Part shown: positions 8,040 through 16,857 of the stretch, piece by piece
Layout of the letters: every line of letters starts with the position of its first letter
How positions within the stretch are numbered: position 1 is the first letter of the stretch
Origin: an uncultured Clostridia bacterium
GTDB lineage: Bacteria > Bacillota > Clostridia > Christensenellales > Borkfalkiaceae
NCBI GenBank assembly: GCA_947631195.1
Contig: CANRKK010000013.1
Location: forward strand, 1-50,912
Reading direction: 5' to 3'
DNA length: 50,912 nucleotides
Made by a program: the position numbers and the translations under genes
The notes under the pieces: model-generated
Told to the model about the DNA's origin: nothing
The model's database searches: none
Seen by the model: only the letters and a program-made list of their open reading frames with translations

Positions 8040-8651
8040 ATGGCTACAACAAAGAAAACGGCGGCAGAGCCCGCAAAAAAAGCTCCCGCGGAAAAGCCCG
8101 CGGCAAGGACAAAGTCACGGGTGCAGGAGCAGTATGAAAAGGAAGTTATCCCCTACCTCGAAAACAAATTCGGCTATAAAAACCCGATGCAGGTGCCCAA
8201 ACTCGTAAAGATAGTTATAAGTTCGGGCCTCGGCGACATAAAGGACAACGCAAAGTCCATCCAGCTTGCGCAGGCCGAACTCAAACAGATAACCGGCCAG
8301 CAGCCCATTATGACCAAGGCCAAAAAGTCGGTCGCGAACTTCAAGGTGCGCGAGGGCATGACGGTAGGTTTAAAGGTAACCCTCCGCGGCAGGATGATGT
8401 ACGATTTTTACGATAAATTCATTTCCATCGCTCTTCCCAGAGTGCGCGACTTCAGGGGCGTGCCTTCGGAGAGCTTTGACGGAAAGGGCAACTATTGCAT
8501 GGGCGTAAAGGAACAGCTTATCTTCCCCGAAATCCAGTATGACCAGGTTGAAAAGATAAGGGGCATGGATATCTGCATAGTCACAACCGCCCACAGCGAC
8601 GAAGAAGCGAGAGAACTTTTAAGGGCGCTCGGTATGCCCTTCAAGAAGTAA
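8040..8651 (+). CDS. rplE: 50S ribosomal protein L5 with N-terminal extension
   Basis: 203 residues, about 23-25 more than typical L5. The excess is an Ala-, Lys- and Pro-rich N terminus (residues 1-25) before the family start [19 protein letters not shown]5 binds 5S rRNA and contacts the P-site tRNA. The conserved [26 protein letters not shown] block (about residues 115-140) and the C-terminal [19 protein letters not shown] are intact. The AGGAGG site favours the long start, so the tail is probably translated. Confidence 0.96.
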   Translation: MATTKKTAAEPAKKAPAEKPAARTKSRVQEQYEKEVIPYLENKFGYKNPMQVPKLVKIVISSGLGDIKDNAKSIQLAQAELKQITGQQPIMTKAKKSVANFKVREGMTVGLKVTLRGRMMYDFYDKFISIALPRVRDFRGVPSESFDGKGNYCMGVKEQLIFPEIQYDQVEKIRGMDICIVTTAHSDEEARELLRALGMPFKK

Positions 8652-8661
8652 GGAGAAATAT

Positions 8662-8847
8662 ATGGCAAAGAAATCGATGATAAACAAACAGCAGAAGCCC
8701 CAGAAGTATTCCACGAGGGAATACACGCGCTGCTCGATCTGCGGCAGACCCCACGCGGTGCTGCGCAAGTACGGAGTATGCCGTATATGCTTCAGAAACC
8801 TCGCTTACAAGGGACAGATTCCCGGCGTTAAAAAATCGAGTTGGTAA
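8662..8847 (+). CDS. rpsN: 30S ribosomal protein S14, zinc-binding type
   Basis: 61 residues, the short zinc-containing (type Z) S14 common in Bacillota. The four ligands are C24, C27, C40 and C43 in a CxxC-x12-CxxC array, and the ending PGVKKSSW is characteristic. S14 sits in the small-subunit head. AAGGAG precedes the ATG, 10 bases after rplE. This form works without the zinc-free paralogue; no second rpsN is in the window. Confidence 0.98.
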   Translation: MAKKSMINKQQKPQKYSTREYTRCSICGRPHAVLRKYGVCRICFRNLAYKGQIPGVKKSSW

Positions 8848-8861
8848 GGAGGAGAATTGAA

Positions 8862-9254
8862 ATGACAGATCCCATTGCAGATATGCTCACCCGCATAAGA
8901 AATGCGATAAAGGCAAACAAGGAAACGGTTGAGATTCCCTCATCCAACATGAAAAAGGCTATTGCCGACATAATGCTTTCCGAAGGCTACGTCTCCGACG
9001 TAAAGGTTGCCGAGGACGGCTACAACGGCAAGATAGTCATCACCCTTAAATATATAGGCAAGAAGCAGAACGTTATAAACGGGTTAAAGAGGGTTTCAAA
9101 GCCCGGTCTTCGCACCTATGCGGGCGTAGAGGATATGCCCAAAGTTATGGACGGTTTAGGCGTCGCCGTGCTGTCCACAAACAAGGGTATAATGACGGAT
9201 AAGCAGGCCAAGGCCGCAAACGTAGGCGGCGAAGTGCTCTGCTATATCTGGTAA
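8862..9254 (+). CDS. rpsH: 30S ribosomal protein S8
   Basis: 130 residues from ATG 8862, the family length. S8 binds the central domain of 16S rRNA and in some bacteria represses the spc operon. The start [15 protein letters not shown] is diagnostic; an in-frame start at 8841 inside rpsN would add 7 residues and lacks the AAGGAGGAG site seen just before 8862. The C-terminal [20 protein letters not shown] block is complete. Confidence 0.97.
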   Translation: MTDPIADMLTRIRNAIKANKETVEIPSSNMKKAIADIMLSEGYVSDVKVAEDGYNGKIVITLKYIGKKQNVINGLKRVSKPGLRTYAGVEDMPKVMDGLGVAVLSTNKGIMTDKQAKAANVGGEVLCYIW

Positions 9255-9269
9255 GGAGGTAATTTAAGT

Positions 9270-9818
9270 ATGTCGAGAATAGGTAAATTACCGGTAGCCC
9301 TGCCCGCAGGCGTAAGCGTGGACTTCAAAGACGGTCTGCTTACGGTAAAGGGCCCCAAGGGCACGCTCACCCAGACCATAACGGGTGAAATTGACATAAA
9401 GACGGAGGGAGCCGAGGCTCACGTATTGACTACGGGCACGGCCGACGACACCAACGCGAAGCACGGTCTGTACCGCGCCCTTCTCCACAACATGGTCGTG
9501 GGCGTTACGCAGGGCTACACCATTTCCCTCAACGTGAACGGCGTAGGCTGGAAAGTTGCAAAGAACGGCAACAAGCTCGTTTTGAACGTAGGCTTTTCAC
9601 ACCCCGTGGAGTTTGTCGAACCCGCCGGCGTGACGTTTGCCTGCCCCAGCGACAAGGAAATAACCGTGTCGGGCATAGACAAAGTAGTAGTCGGCCAAAC
9701 GGCGGCAAACATCCGCAAAGTAAGAATTCCCGAACCTTACCACGGTTACGGCATTGCCTACAAGGGCGAAGTTATCGAGCGTAAGGAAGGCAAAACGGGA
9801 GGTAAGGGCAAAAAGTAA
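9270..9818 (+). CDS. rplF: 50S ribosomal protein L6
   Basis: 182 residues, standard. L6 lies near the sarcin-ricin loop and the factor-binding site. The start MSRIGKLPVALPAGV, the duplicated fold with GPKGTL, and the C-terminal RIPEPYHGYGIAYKGE (about residues 153-168) identify it. AAGGAGG precedes the ATG. A 70-base spacer to rplR is longer than other gaps here but holds no clear element. Confidence 0.98.
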   Translation: MSRIGKLPVALPAGVSVDFKDGLLTVKGPKGTLTQTITGEIDIKTEGAEAHVLTTGTADDTNAKHGLYRALLHNMVVGVTQGYTISLNVNGVGWKVAKNGNKLVLNVGFSHPVEFVEPAGVTFACPSDKEITVSGIDKVVVGQTAANIRKVRIPEPYHGYGIAYKGEVIERKEGKTGGKGKK

Positions 9819-9888
9819 TATCCCGTGCGGAGCTTCCCGCAAAGGGGTACAAAAAACCGTAAGGTTAGTTGCCTGACAAGGAGAAATT

Positions 9889-10257
9889 ATGATTAAGAAG
9901 ATAGATAAAAACCGTGAGAGGCAAAGACGTCACACCCGCGTCCGCAAAAAGATATCGGGCACCGCGCAAACGCCGAGAATGAGCGTTTTCAGAAGCCTCA
10001 ATCACATATATGTCCAGATAATTGACGACGTAAAGGGCGTAACGCTCTGCTCGGCGTCCACTATGGAAAAGGACGTAAAGGCCAAGATAGAAGGTCTTTC
10101 CAAAACCGACGCGGCGAAAGTCGTGGGCAAGGTTGTAGGCGAAAAGGCTGTCGCGCTCAAAATAGAGACGGTTGTCTTTGACAGAGGCGGCTACCTCTAC
10201 ACGGGACGCGTACAGGCGGTTGCAGACGGCGCAAGGGAAGCCGGACTCAAATTTTAA
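9889..10257 (+). CDS. rplR: 50S ribosomal protein L18
   Basis: 122 residues, standard length. L18 binds 5S rRNA with L5 and carries it into the large subunit. The motif [20 protein letters not shown] (about residues 14-33), the [12 protein letters not shown] strand and the terminal [17 protein letters not shown] are conserved. AAGGAG precedes the ATG. It is followed 12 bases later by rpsE, the canonical order. Confidence 0.98.
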   Translation: MIKKIDKNRERQRRHTRVRKKISGTAQTPRMSVFRSLNHIYVQIIDDVKGVTLCSASTMEKDVKAKIEGLSKTDAAKVVGKVVGEKAVALKIETVVFDRGGYLYTGRVQAVADGAREAGLKF

Positions 10258-10269
10258 AGGAGCTCAGAA

Positions 10270-10806
10270 ATGGAAGAAAAGAAAGAAAGACCTGCAAGAA
10301 GAGATCAGAGAAGAAGACAGCAGGAAGACGACGGACTCATCAAAAAGCTGATACAGGTTAACCGCGTAACCAAGACGGTTAAGGGCGGCAGAAACATGCG
10401 TTTTGCGGCTTTGGTGGTAGTCGGCGACGGCAAGGGCTCCGTAGGTTACGGCATGGGCAAGAGCAAGGAAGTTCCCGAGGCCATCGAAAAGGCCAACGCG
10501 CAGGCTAAAAAGAACATGAAAAAGGTAAGCCTGCAGGGGACGTCCATTCCCCACACCGTGCTCGGCGTATTCGGCAGAGGCTCCGTTCTGATGATGCCCG
10601 CCGCCGAAGGTACCGGCGTTATAGCGGGCGGCCCCGTGCGTGCCGTTATGGAAGCCGCGGGAGTTAAGGACGTAAGAACGAAGTCCCACGGCACATCCAA
10701 CCCCATCAACTGCGTAAAGGCGGCGATCCACGGCTTGCTGGATTTGAAATCGCCCGAACAGGTTGCCGCAGCCCGCGGCAAGACGGTTGAGGAGATCAAC
10801 GGTTAA
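10270..10806 (+). CDS. rpsE: 30S ribosomal protein S5
   Basis: 178 residues, slightly above the usual 165-170. S5 shapes the mRNA entry channel and decoding fidelity. A charged Arg/Glu/Gln N terminus of about 20 residues precedes the conserved [20 protein letters not shown]. The core [22 protein letters not shown] and the C-terminal [14 protein letters not shown] follow. AAAGGAG precedes the ATG. Confidence 0.98.
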   Translation: MEEKKERPARRDQRRRQQEDDGLIKKLIQVNRVTKTVKGGRNMRFAALVVVGDGKGSVGYGMGKSKEVPEAIEKANAQAKKNMKKVSLQGTSIPHTVLGVFGRGSVLMMPAAEGTGVIAGGPVRAVMEAAGVKDVRTKSHGTSNPINCVKAAIHGLLDLKSPEQVAAARGKTVEEING

Positions 10807-10820
10807 GGGAGGCTGAAAAA

Positions 10821-11000
10821 ATGATAAAAGTAACTTTGGTAAAGAGCCCTTCCAACGAAGTAAAGTCCGTAAAGGCCACCGTTGAGGCGCTCGGTCTCAA
10901 AAAAATAAGACAGTATAAAATCCTTGAAGAGACTCCCGCAAATCTCGGGCAGATCAATAAGGTTTCCTACCTTCTCAAAGTGGAAAAAGTGGAGGAGTAA
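10821..11000 (+). CDS. rpmD: 50S ribosomal protein L30
   Basis: 59 residues, the normal size of this small large-subunit protein. The reading frame runs from ATG 10821, after a GGGAGG site, to TAA at 10998-11000. The start MIKVTLVKSPS, the central TVEALGLKKIRQYKI and the NKVSYLLKVEK ending match the family. It sits in its canonical place between rpsE and rplO, with two bases to the rplO start. Confidence 0.96.
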   Translation: MIKVTLVKSPSNEVKSVKATVEALGLKKIRQYKILEETPANLGQINKVSYLLKVEKVEE

Positions 11001-11002
11001 AA

Positions 11003-11452
11003 ATGAGAATAGATACATTACAGCCCGCAGAGGGCGCAAAGACCCCCGCAAAGAGGCTTGGCAGAGGTATAGGCTCGGGGCTCGGCAAAACGTCGGGCAA
11101 GGGCCACAAGGGCCAGTGGGCGCGTTCGGGCGGCGGCGTACGTCCCGGTTTCGAGGGCGGCCAGATGCCCATGCACAGGAGAGTGCCCAAGCGCGGTTTC
11201 CACAACAAGTGGGCTAAGAACTATACCATAATCAACTTAAGCCAGCTTTCCGAAGTGCCCGCAGGCACGGTAGTGGACTTTGACTACGTTGCCGAAAATT
11301 CCCTTGCAAAAGAGGTTAAGGACAGCATAGGTCTCAAAGTTTTGGGCGGCGGCGAACTCAAAGCAGCGCTCACCGTAAAGGCCGCAAAGTTTTCCCAAAG
11401 CGCCAAAGCAGCCATTGAAAAGGCAGGCGGCACGGCAGAGGTTACAGAATAA
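11003..11452 (+). CDS. rplO: 50S ribosomal protein L15
   Basis: 149 residues, standard. L15 threads a long basic N-terminal arm into 23S rRNA during late assembly. The arm is recognisable as a Gly/Arg/Lys-rich stretch with KRLGRGIGSGLGKTSGKGHK (about residues 18-37), GFEGGQMPMHRRVPKRGF, and the C-terminal mixed domain. GGAGG overlaps the end of rpmD. secY follows 36 bases later. Confidence 0.98.
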   Translation: MRIDTLQPAEGAKTPAKRLGRGIGSGLGKTSGKGHKGQWARSGGGVRPGFEGGQMPMHRRVPKRGFHNKWAKNYTIINLSQLSEVPAGTVVDFDYVAENSLAKEVKDSIGLKVLGGGELKAALTVKAAKFSQSAKAAIEKAGGTAEVTE

Positions 11453-11488
11453 AAATCCCGCGCCCGCAAGGGCGTAAAGAGGTTTGGT

Positions 11489-12847
11489 ATGTTTGAAACA
11501 ATAAAAAATTGTTTTAAGGTAAAGGAGATACGGAAGAAGATCTGGATAACCCTGTTGCTTCTTTTGATTTTCCGTTTGGGCTGCTATATCCCCGTACCGG
11601 GAATAGACCCCGCGCAATTCGGCAACGCAATAAGCCAAAACGACTTTTTAAACGTGCTCTCGTCCATCACGGGCGGATCGCTGCAAAACGCCACGCTGTT
11701 TGCGCTGGGTATAAGCCCGTATATCAACGCGTCGATTATCATACAGCTCCTCACCGTGGGTATTCCCGCGCTGGAGCGCCTTTCAAAGCAGGGTGAAGAG
11801 GGCAGAAAAAAGATAGCCCAGATAACCCGCTACGTCACGATAGGTCTTGCGGTAGCGCAGGCGATAGGCATCATAGTCAACTTCGGCATACAGGGCGACG
11901 CGCTCAGGCTTGAAATCTTCGGCGTTATCCCGGGCAGCGCTATGAGCGAGACGGCGGCAAAGTGGATAGCAGGCATATTCCTGACGGTGGTTTACACCGC
12001 AGGCGCGATGCTGGTTATGTGGATAGGCGAAAGAATAACCGAATACGGCATTTCCAACGGCATATCCCTCATAATCTTCATAGGCATCCTCTCCACCGCG
12101 GGCCTCACCATAGTTGCAAACCTCATCGACGGTTTTTCGGGCAACACGGCAAGGTTCTGGGAGCTGTTGGGCTTTGTGATTCTGACCGTGATCGAGTTTG
12201 CCGCGATAGCGGCGGTAGACCTCTCCGAAAGGAGGATCCCCGTGCAGTACGCAAAGCAGGTCAAGGGCAGAAAGATGTACGGCGGCCAGTCCTCCATGAT
12301 TCCTTTAAGAATCTCGGGGTCGGGCGTTATGCCTTTAATCTTCGCGTTTGCAATAATAACTTTCCCCCAGATGCTCATATCCATGTTCTGGCCCAACACT
12401 CCGGCCAACGAGGGTATCCAAATCTGGTTCTCGGGTTCGTCTCCGCAGTGGTACGGCCAGCTGATATACATGCTTGCCCTCTGCGTGCTGATCTTCGCGT
12501 TTGCGTTCTTCTATGCTTCGATGCAGTTCAACCCCGAGGACGTCTCCAAAACCATTCAGCAAAACGGCGGCTTTATCCAGGGCATCCGCCCCGGCAAGCC
12601 CACCGCGCAGTACTTAAAGAAAATCAACAACCGCATAACATTGTTCGGAGCAATTTATCTGTCGCTGGTAGCGTTCATTCCCTCTATTTTGAGCATGGTG
12701 CTCTCCAGCCTCGGCATGAGCAACCTGACCCTTCTTTCCGTATTCTCCACCACCGGTATATTGATCGTAGTATCCGTTGCCATGGAGCTGGATAAGCAGA
12801 TGGAGAGCCAGTTGATGATGAAGAATTACAAGGGCTTTTTAAAGTAA
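11489..12847 (+). CDS. secY: Protein translocase subunit SecY
   Basis: 452 residues with ten predicted membrane segments, forming the channel of the Sec translocon. Family features seen include RLGCYIPVPGID near the N terminus, the plug-region GGSLQNATLFALGISPYINASIIIQLL (about residues 62-90), and the cytoplasmic loop with RRIPVQYAKQ. Length is a little above the average of 430. It ends the spc half of the superoperon. Normally adk follows within a few dozen bases; here 700 bases of repeats intervene. Confidence 0.98.
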   Translation: MFETIKNCFKVKEIRKKIWITLLLLLIFRLGCYIPVPGIDPAQFGNAISQNDFLNVLSSITGGSLQNATLFALGISPYINASIIIQLLTVGIPALERLSKQGEEGRKKIAQITRYVTIGLAVAQAIGIIVNFGIQGDALRLEIFGVIPGSAMSETAAKWIAGIFLTVVYTAGAMLVMWIGERITEYGISNGISLIIFIGILSTAGLTIVANLIDGFSGNTARFWELLGFVILTVIEFAAIAAVDLSERRIPVQYAKQVKGRKMYGGQSSMIPLRISGSGVMPLIFAFAIITFPQMLISMFWPNTPANEGIQIWFSGSSPQWYGQLIYMLALCVLIFAFAFFYASMQFNPEDVSKTIQQNGGFIQGIRPGKPTAQYLKKINNRITLFGAIYLSLVAFIPSILSMVLSSLGMSNLTLLSVFSTTGILIVVSVAMELDKQMESQLMMKNYKGFLK

Positions 12848-12994
12848 GTTGCGGCACGTATAAGCGGCGCAATACTGTGTAAAGCTCCGCGCCGCCTCAG
12901 TAAGGCTAACGCCTTCGGTACGACACGTACGTCTATGTACGCTCCTGTCGTCGGTGCTCGCTTTCCTTGTCTTGCTCGTTTCTGACCCGTTGCC
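12848..12994 (+). repeat. Family A structured element, copy 2 (after secY)
   Basis: Begins right after the secY stop. Inner stem ACGACA (12920-12925) pairs with TGTCGT (12946-12951) around the invariant GTACGTCTATGTAC apex. An extra hairpin AAGGC-taac-GCCTT precedes it. The outer stem GGCACG/CGTTGCC (12853-12858 with 12988-12994) needs one bulge. Conserved CGCAATACTGTGT and CTTGTCTTGCTCGTTTCT are present. Confidence 0.8.
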
Positions 12995-13056
12995 AATTTA
13001 AAAAATTGCAAGACCGTAACTTTGTTATTGCAGATAATAGCAAAGCTAATCACTTC

Positions 13057-13113
13057 GTGTCATTTCGAACGATATGAGACCCACGCAGTGGGCGATTGAG
13101 TGAGAGAATCCCA
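13057..13113 (+). repeat. Family D-like repeat (TCATTTCGAAC type), copy 1
   Basis: GTGTCATTTCGAACGATATG, a hairpin CCCAC-gcag-TGGG, then CGATTGAGTGAGAGAATCCC. A copy at 44983-45040 has the hairpin changed to CCCGC-tgaaa-GCGGG, so the stem changes on both sides. An inverted cousin (GGGGATTACCTCG to CGGAATGACA) lies at 13175-13208. Confidence 0.7.
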
Positions 13114-13250
13114 CGGTGGCTGCTCTTGGCTGTTTGAAACAGCACTCCTTAACTTACTTCGACCAGTCCACGAGGGGATTACCTCGCGCTCCGCGACTCG
13201 GAATGACAAGTTCCATCAAACCGCGCACACATTTGAAAATCATCATGTTG

Positions 13251-13363
13251 CAAGCAGGGTTTCCCTGCGCAGCAAGACCCAAATTGCGCACACCTGCGCC
13301 TCGGCGGGGTGAATGCCTGCGATTAAATAATTGTGGGCCCCTAACAAATCGCAGGCAGAGGGC
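13251..13363 (+). repeat. Family C structured element, copy 2 (3' end replaced)
   Basis: Shares GCAGGGTTTCCCTGCGC and GCGCACACCTGCGCC with copy 1. Its variable hairpin is TGCCTGCGATT (13314-13324) with AATCGCAGGCA (13347-13357). After GAGGGCGAGC it runs straight into family B instead of the usual last hairpin, so it looks like a hybrid or truncated copy. Confidence 0.75.
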
Positions 13364-13478
13364 GAGCGCGGATTTCTCAAAACAGCACAGTGCGCTGTTT
13401 TGCCGCGCGAGATGAGCGAGCGCATAGTGCAAGGCGCGAGCGGTGCCCGAACACGGCGTTGCCATTACGCCGTGTGAG
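13364..13478 (+). repeat. Family B repeat, copy 2
   Basis: Starts GAGCGCGGATTT. Nested stems are GCGCGG/CCGCGC enclosing AAAACAGC/GCTGTTTT, then CACGGCG/CGCCGTG. It is nearly identical to the copies at 19361 and 19964. It ends about 70 bases before adk; the rest of that gap shows only the adk ribosome site. Confidence 0.8.
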
Positions 13479-13547
13479 AAGAAGCATCTGAAAGTCGCAA
13501 AAAAGCGCAGGCACGGCTTGCCGAGCTTTTTGCGAAAAGGACCTTTT

Positions 13548-14177
13548 ATGAACATTATTCTTTTGGGAGCGCCCGGAGCGGGCAAGGGAACGCAGGCGAG
13601 CATGCTTGCAGAAAAATACAATCTTTTGCACATCTCCACGGGCGACATATTCCGCGCCAACATCAAGGGCGGCACCGAGATAGGCAAACTTGCCAAGTCC
13701 TATATGGACGCGGGCGTGCTTGTGCCCGACTCGGTCACCTGCGACATAGTAAAGGACAGACTTACGTGGGAGGACGCGCAGCACGGCTATATGCTGGACG
13801 GTTTCCCCCGCAACCTCTATCAGGCGGGCGAGCTCGACAAGTTCGCAAAGGTAGACCTGTGCCTGAACATCGACGTTGACGTAAACCTCCTCATGGACAG
13901 GATTTGCGGCAGACGGGTGTGCGCCTGCGGCGAGAGCTACCACGTTTCGGCGCTGAACGGCAAGACCACCTGCGCCAAGTGCGGGGGCGAGCTGTACCGC
14001 CGCGCGGACGACAATCCGCAGACGGTGGGCGCGCGGCTCAACACCTACTTCGAACAGACGGCTCCCCTCATAGATTACTACAAAAAGCAGGGCAAGCTGT
14101 TGACCGTTCACGGCGGCGAGGGATCGCCCAACGAAGTGTTCGTGCAAATCTGCGCCGGGCTGGACAAGATAATTTAG
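13548..14177 (+). CDS. adk: Adenylate kinase, zinc-LID type
   Basis: 209 residues. Adenylate kinase interconverts ATP and AMP with two ADP in the cytosol. The P-loop GAPGAGKGT is at residues 7-15 and DGFPRN at 84-89. The LID carries four cysteines (C125, C127, C142, C145), so it is of the zinc-binding type. The first pair is C-x-C, one residue shorter than the usual CxxC. I chose ATG 13548 because it gives the family start MNIILLGAPG after AAAAGGA; an upstream in-frame start lies in repeat DNA. Confidence 0.96.
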   Translation: MNIILLGAPGAGKGTQASMLAEKYNLLHISTGDIFRANIKGGTEIGKLAKSYMDAGVLVPDSVTCDIVKDRLTWEDAQHGYMLDGFPRNLYQAGELDKFAKVDLCLNIDVDVNLLMDRICGRRVCACGESYHVSALNGKTTCAKCGGELYRRADDNPQTVGARLNTYFEQTAPLIDYYKKQGKLLTVHGGEGSPNEVFVQICAGLDKII

Positions 14178-14183
14178 CGGTAT

Positions 14184-14927
14184 ATGATTCATATAAAAAC
14201 CGAAAAAGAAATCGGACTCATGCGCGAGAGTTGCAGGATTGTAAAGGAAACGCTTGAGTTCGTAGGCAAAAACATACATGCGGGAATGACCACCGGGCAG
14301 GTGGACGAACTCGTGTACAGATACATAACCTCGTGCGGGGCGATACCTTCCAGCTTGGGCTACGGCGGGTTCCCCGCGAGCGCGTGCGTTTCGGTGAACG
14401 AAGTGGTTGTGCACGGAATACCGTCGGACAGAATCATTCTGGACGGCGACATAGTTTCGGTGGACATCACGGCCGAAAAAAACGGCTTTAACGGCGACGC
14501 GGCAAGAACCTTTCTGATAGGCAACGTGTCCGAAGAAAAGAGAAAACTTGTAAAGGTCACCGAGGAGTGCTTTTTTAAGGCAATCGAGGGTTTGCAGGCG
14601 GGCGTGCCGCTCTACGACATAGGTTACGCCGTGCAGACCCACGCCGAGAGCCACGGCTACGGGGTTGTGCGCGCCCTTGTGGGGCACGGCATAGGCAGGG
14701 ACATGCACGAGGACCCGTCCGTTCCCAACTACGGAAAGAGGGGCACGGGCATGCGGCTTAAAGCGGGCATGACCATCTGCATAGAGCCGATGATAAATAT
14801 GGGCACGTACAAAGTCAACTTCGGCAGCGACGGTTGGACGGTGACCACGGCGGACGGACTGCCCGCCGCCCACTACGAAAACACGGTGCTCATCAAAGAG
14901 GACGGCGTGGAGATATTGACACTTTAA
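14184..14927 (+). CDS. map: Methionine aminopeptidase, type I
   Basis: 247 residues, typical of type Ia enzymes, which remove the initiator methionine from nascent proteins. The metal-binding residues of the pita-bread fold are visible: the aspartates in GDIVSVDITAEKNGFNGDAARTF (about residues 91-113), the histidine in GHGIGRDMHE, and the glutamates in CIEPMIN and near the C terminus. It starts 6 bases after adk, keeping the adk-map order of Bacillota. Confidence 0.97.
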   Translation: MIHIKTEKEIGLMRESCRIVKETLEFVGKNIHAGMTTGQVDELVYRYITSCGAIPSSLGYGGFPASACVSVNEVVVHGIPSDRIILDGDIVSVDITAEKNGFNGDAARTFLIGNVSEEKRKLVKVTEECFFKAIEGLQAGVPLYDIGYAVQTHAESHGYGVVRALVGHGIGRDMHEDPSVPNYGKRGTGMRLKAGMTICIEPMINMGTYKVNFGSDGWTVTTADGLPAAHYENTVLIKEDGVEILTL

Positions 14928-14935
14928 GGAGCGTT

Positions 14936-15238
14936 ATGAAGGTAAAGGAGCCGCAGGTAGGCGGTATATGCAGGAGCCGTCAGGGCAGGGATAAGGACAG
15001 ATATTATCTTATAAAATCCATAAACGGCGACGGCACCGTCATGCTTGTGGACGGCAACTTCAAAAGGCTTGCCGCGCCCAAAAGGAAAAACGTTAAACAC
15101 TTGATACTTTTGCCCGACAGGGCGGAAACGATAGCCGAAAAGCTGATCGAAGGTAAGCAGGTTTTTGACACGGAAGTCTTTTCCGCGCTCAAAGCATACA
15201 ACACCCCCCAACAAGAAAACGAGGTAAATAATGTCTAA
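14936..15238 (+). CDS. KOW-domain RNA-binding protein (L14e-like)
   Basis: 100 residues from ATG 14936, chosen because AAGGAG lies just upstream and a longer in-frame start at 14834 falls inside map. Small KOW proteins resembling archaeal/eukaryotic L14e are regularly found between map and infA in Clostridia; the context and the stretch [20 protein letters not shown] fit that group. Its role is unknown, probably linked to translation. Its last 8 bases overlap infA, implying coupled translation. Confidence 0.85.
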   Translation: MKVKEPQVGGICRSRQGRDKDRYYLIKSINGDGTVMLVDGNFKRLAAPKRKNVKHLILLPDRAETIAEKLIEGKQVFDTEVFSALKAYNTPQQENEVNNV

Positions 15239-15452
15239 GGACGACGTAATAGAAACCGAGGGCAAAGTTATAGAGTGTCTGCCCAATGCCAACTTTAAAG
15301 TTAAACTTTCCAACGGGCACATAATAACGGCGTATATCTCCGGTAAACTGAGATTGAACTATATAAGAATAATAGAGGGCGACAGCGTAAAACTCGAGAT
15401 GAGCCCCTATGACCTGACAAAAGGCAGAATAACCTGGCGCAGCAAAAACTGA
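15231..15452 (+). CDS. infA: Translation initiation factor IF-1
   Basis: 73 residues, the standard size. IF-1 is an OB-fold protein that blocks the A site during initiation. The start [20 protein letters not shown], the strand [20 protein letters not shown] and the terminal GRITWRSK are family signatures. It overlaps the end of the KOW gene and is followed by rpmJ 22 bases later, the usual arrangement. Confidence 0.98.
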   Translation: MSKDDVIETEGKVIECLPNANFKVKLSNGHIITAYISGKLRLNYIRIIEGDSVKLEMSPYDLTKGRITWRSKN

Positions 15453-15474
15453 GCCGCAAAAAAGGAGAAAAATC

Positions 15475-15591
15475 ATGAAAGTAAGACCTTCCGTAAAACC
15501 TATGTGCGACAAATGCAAAGTTATCAAGCGTAACGGCAAAGTTATGGTGATTTGTTCTAAGAATAAATCGCACAAGCAGCGCCAAGGCTAA
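15475..15591 (+). CDS. rpmJ: 50S ribosomal protein L36
   Basis: 38 residues, the zinc form of L36. The reading frame runs from ATG 15475, after AAAGGAG, to TAA at 15589-15591. It encodes [20 protein letters not shown] and the zinc ligands C11, C14, C27 and H33. L36 stabilises 23S rRNA near the factor-binding region. It is in canonical position after infA, but rpsM follows only after a 464-base repeat cluster. Confidence 0.97.
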   Translation: MKVRPSVKPMCDKCKVIKRNGKVMVICSKNKSHKQRQG

Positions 15592-15735
15592 TTTTTAAAC
15601 GCATATATACTTCGCAATACTTTGTTGTGCTGCGGGAACCCTCAGTCACGTACGTCTGTGTACGCTCCTTCGGGTTTTCCTCGCACGCCTCGTCTTGCTC
15701 GTATCTCTGCGTTTAAACGGCTTGAAAAGAGCGTT
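15592..15735 (+). repeat. Family A structured element, copy 3 (after rpmJ)
   Basis: Begins directly after the rpmJ stop. Outer stem TTTAAACGCA (15594-15603) pairs perfectly with TGCGTTTAAA (15708-15717). Inner stem GGGAACCC (15634-15641) pairs with GGGTTTTC (15672-15679) around GTACGTCTGTGTAC. Its 3' half is duplicated immediately downstream. Confidence 0.82.
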
Positions 15736-15860
15736 TGCGGGAACCCTCAGTAAGGCTAACGCCTTCGGTACGACGTACGTCTGTGTACGCTTCTTCGGGT
15801 TTTCCTCGCACGCCTCGTCCTGCTCGTATCTATGCATTTAAACGGCTTGTAAAGAGCGTT
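15736..15860 (+). repeat. Tandem partial copy of family A
   Basis: Repeats 15631-15735 almost exactly, from TGCGGGAACCC to AAGAGCGTT, but contains an extra hairpin AAGGC-taac-GCCTT with CGGTACGA, about 20 bases. Copy 2 carries the same extra hairpin. Downstream, 15861-16055 holds no named feature beyond a TTGACA at 16010-16015 with no good -10. Confidence 0.8.
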
Positions 15861-16055
15861 TAATAAGCTAAATAGCGTTTATGCGTTATAACGGCACAGA
15901 CGTCACGCGGGAAGGGCATATACGATGCTTTTTTCTGCGTTGAATTTAAAAATAATTTCGCCTATCGCCGCGTTTATCATTCCAAATTTCCAAACGCAGC
16001 GGTTTGCGGTTGACATATACCACATTCAAAAAAATTTAAGGAGAAAGTAATTACT

Positions 16056-16430
16056 ATGGCACGTATTGCCGGTGTAGATTTACCCAGGGAAAAGAGAGTT
16101 GAAATAGGGCTCACTTACATCTACGGTATAGGCCTCAAAACCAGCCAGAAAATCCTTGCGGCCACGGGCGTTGACCCCAACACGCGCGTTAAGGATCTGG
16201 ACGAGACCACCGTTTCAAAACTCAGAGAATATATTGACCACAACGTAAGGGTGGAGGGCGAACTCCGCACGGAAGTTTCGCTCAACATTAAAAGACTTAT
16301 GGAAATAGGCTGCTATCGCGGTATAAGGCACAGAAAGGGCCTGCCCGTACGCGGCCAGTCCACCAAGACCAACGCGAGAACGAGAAAGGGTCCCCGCCGC
16401 ACGGTCGCAAAAAAGAAGGGCGCGAAGTAA
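16056..16430 (+). CDS. rpsM: 30S ribosomal protein S13
   Basis: 124 residues, standard. S13 lies in the small-subunit head and contacts the P-site tRNA and the large subunit. The start [22 protein letters not shown], the helix-two-turn-helix region and the basic C-terminal tail with [17 protein letters not shown] are diagnostic. AAGGAGAAAG precedes the ATG. It opens the alpha-operon part (rpsM-K-D-rpoA-rplQ). Confidence 0.98.
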   Translation: MARIAGVDLPREKRVEIGLTYIYGIGLKTSQKILAATGVDPNTRVKDLDETTVSKLREYIDHNVRVEGELRTEVSLNIKRLMEIGCYRGIRHRKGLPVRGQSTKTNARTRKGPRRTVAKKKGAK

Positions 16431-16444
16431 GGAGGGCAGGATAA

Positions 16445-16843
16445 ATGGCACAGCAAAAAAAGCAAACAGTAACCAGAAAGCGCAGAGAGCTTAAAAAGGT
16501 TGACAGGGGTCAGGTGCATATTCAGTCCTCTTTCAACAACACTCTTGTAACGGTAACCGACCTTCAGGGCAACGCGATAAGCTGGTCGTCGGCAGGCAGC
16601 CTCGGCTTTAAGGGCTCCCGTAAGGGCACTCCCTTTGCAGCCCAGATGGCAACCGAAACGGCGGTAAAGGCGGCAAAGGAGCACGGCCTCCGCTCCGTAG
16701 AGGTATATGTAAAGGGCCCCGGCGCGGGCAGAGAATCGGCTATCCGCGCAATAGGCGCGTGCGAAGTGGAAATAACGCTTATTTCCGACGTATCGCCCAT
16801 AGCACACAACGGCTGCAGACCGCCTAAGCGTCGCAGAGTATAA
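16445..16843 (+). CDS. rpsK: 30S ribosomal protein S11
   Basis: 132 residues, typical. S11 forms part of the platform and the mRNA exit region. Recognisable blocks are [36 protein letters not shown] and the C-terminal [23 protein letters not shown] precedes the ATG. It is followed 14 bases later by rpsD. Confidence 0.98.
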   Translation: MAQQKKQTVTRKRRELKKVDRGQVHIQSSFNNTLVTVTDLQGNAISWSSAGSLGFKGSRKGTPFAAQMATETAVKAAKEHGLRSVEVYVKGPGAGRESAIRAIGACEVEITLISDVSPIAHNGCRPPKRRRV

Positions 16844-16857
16844 GGAGGTATTGAAAT

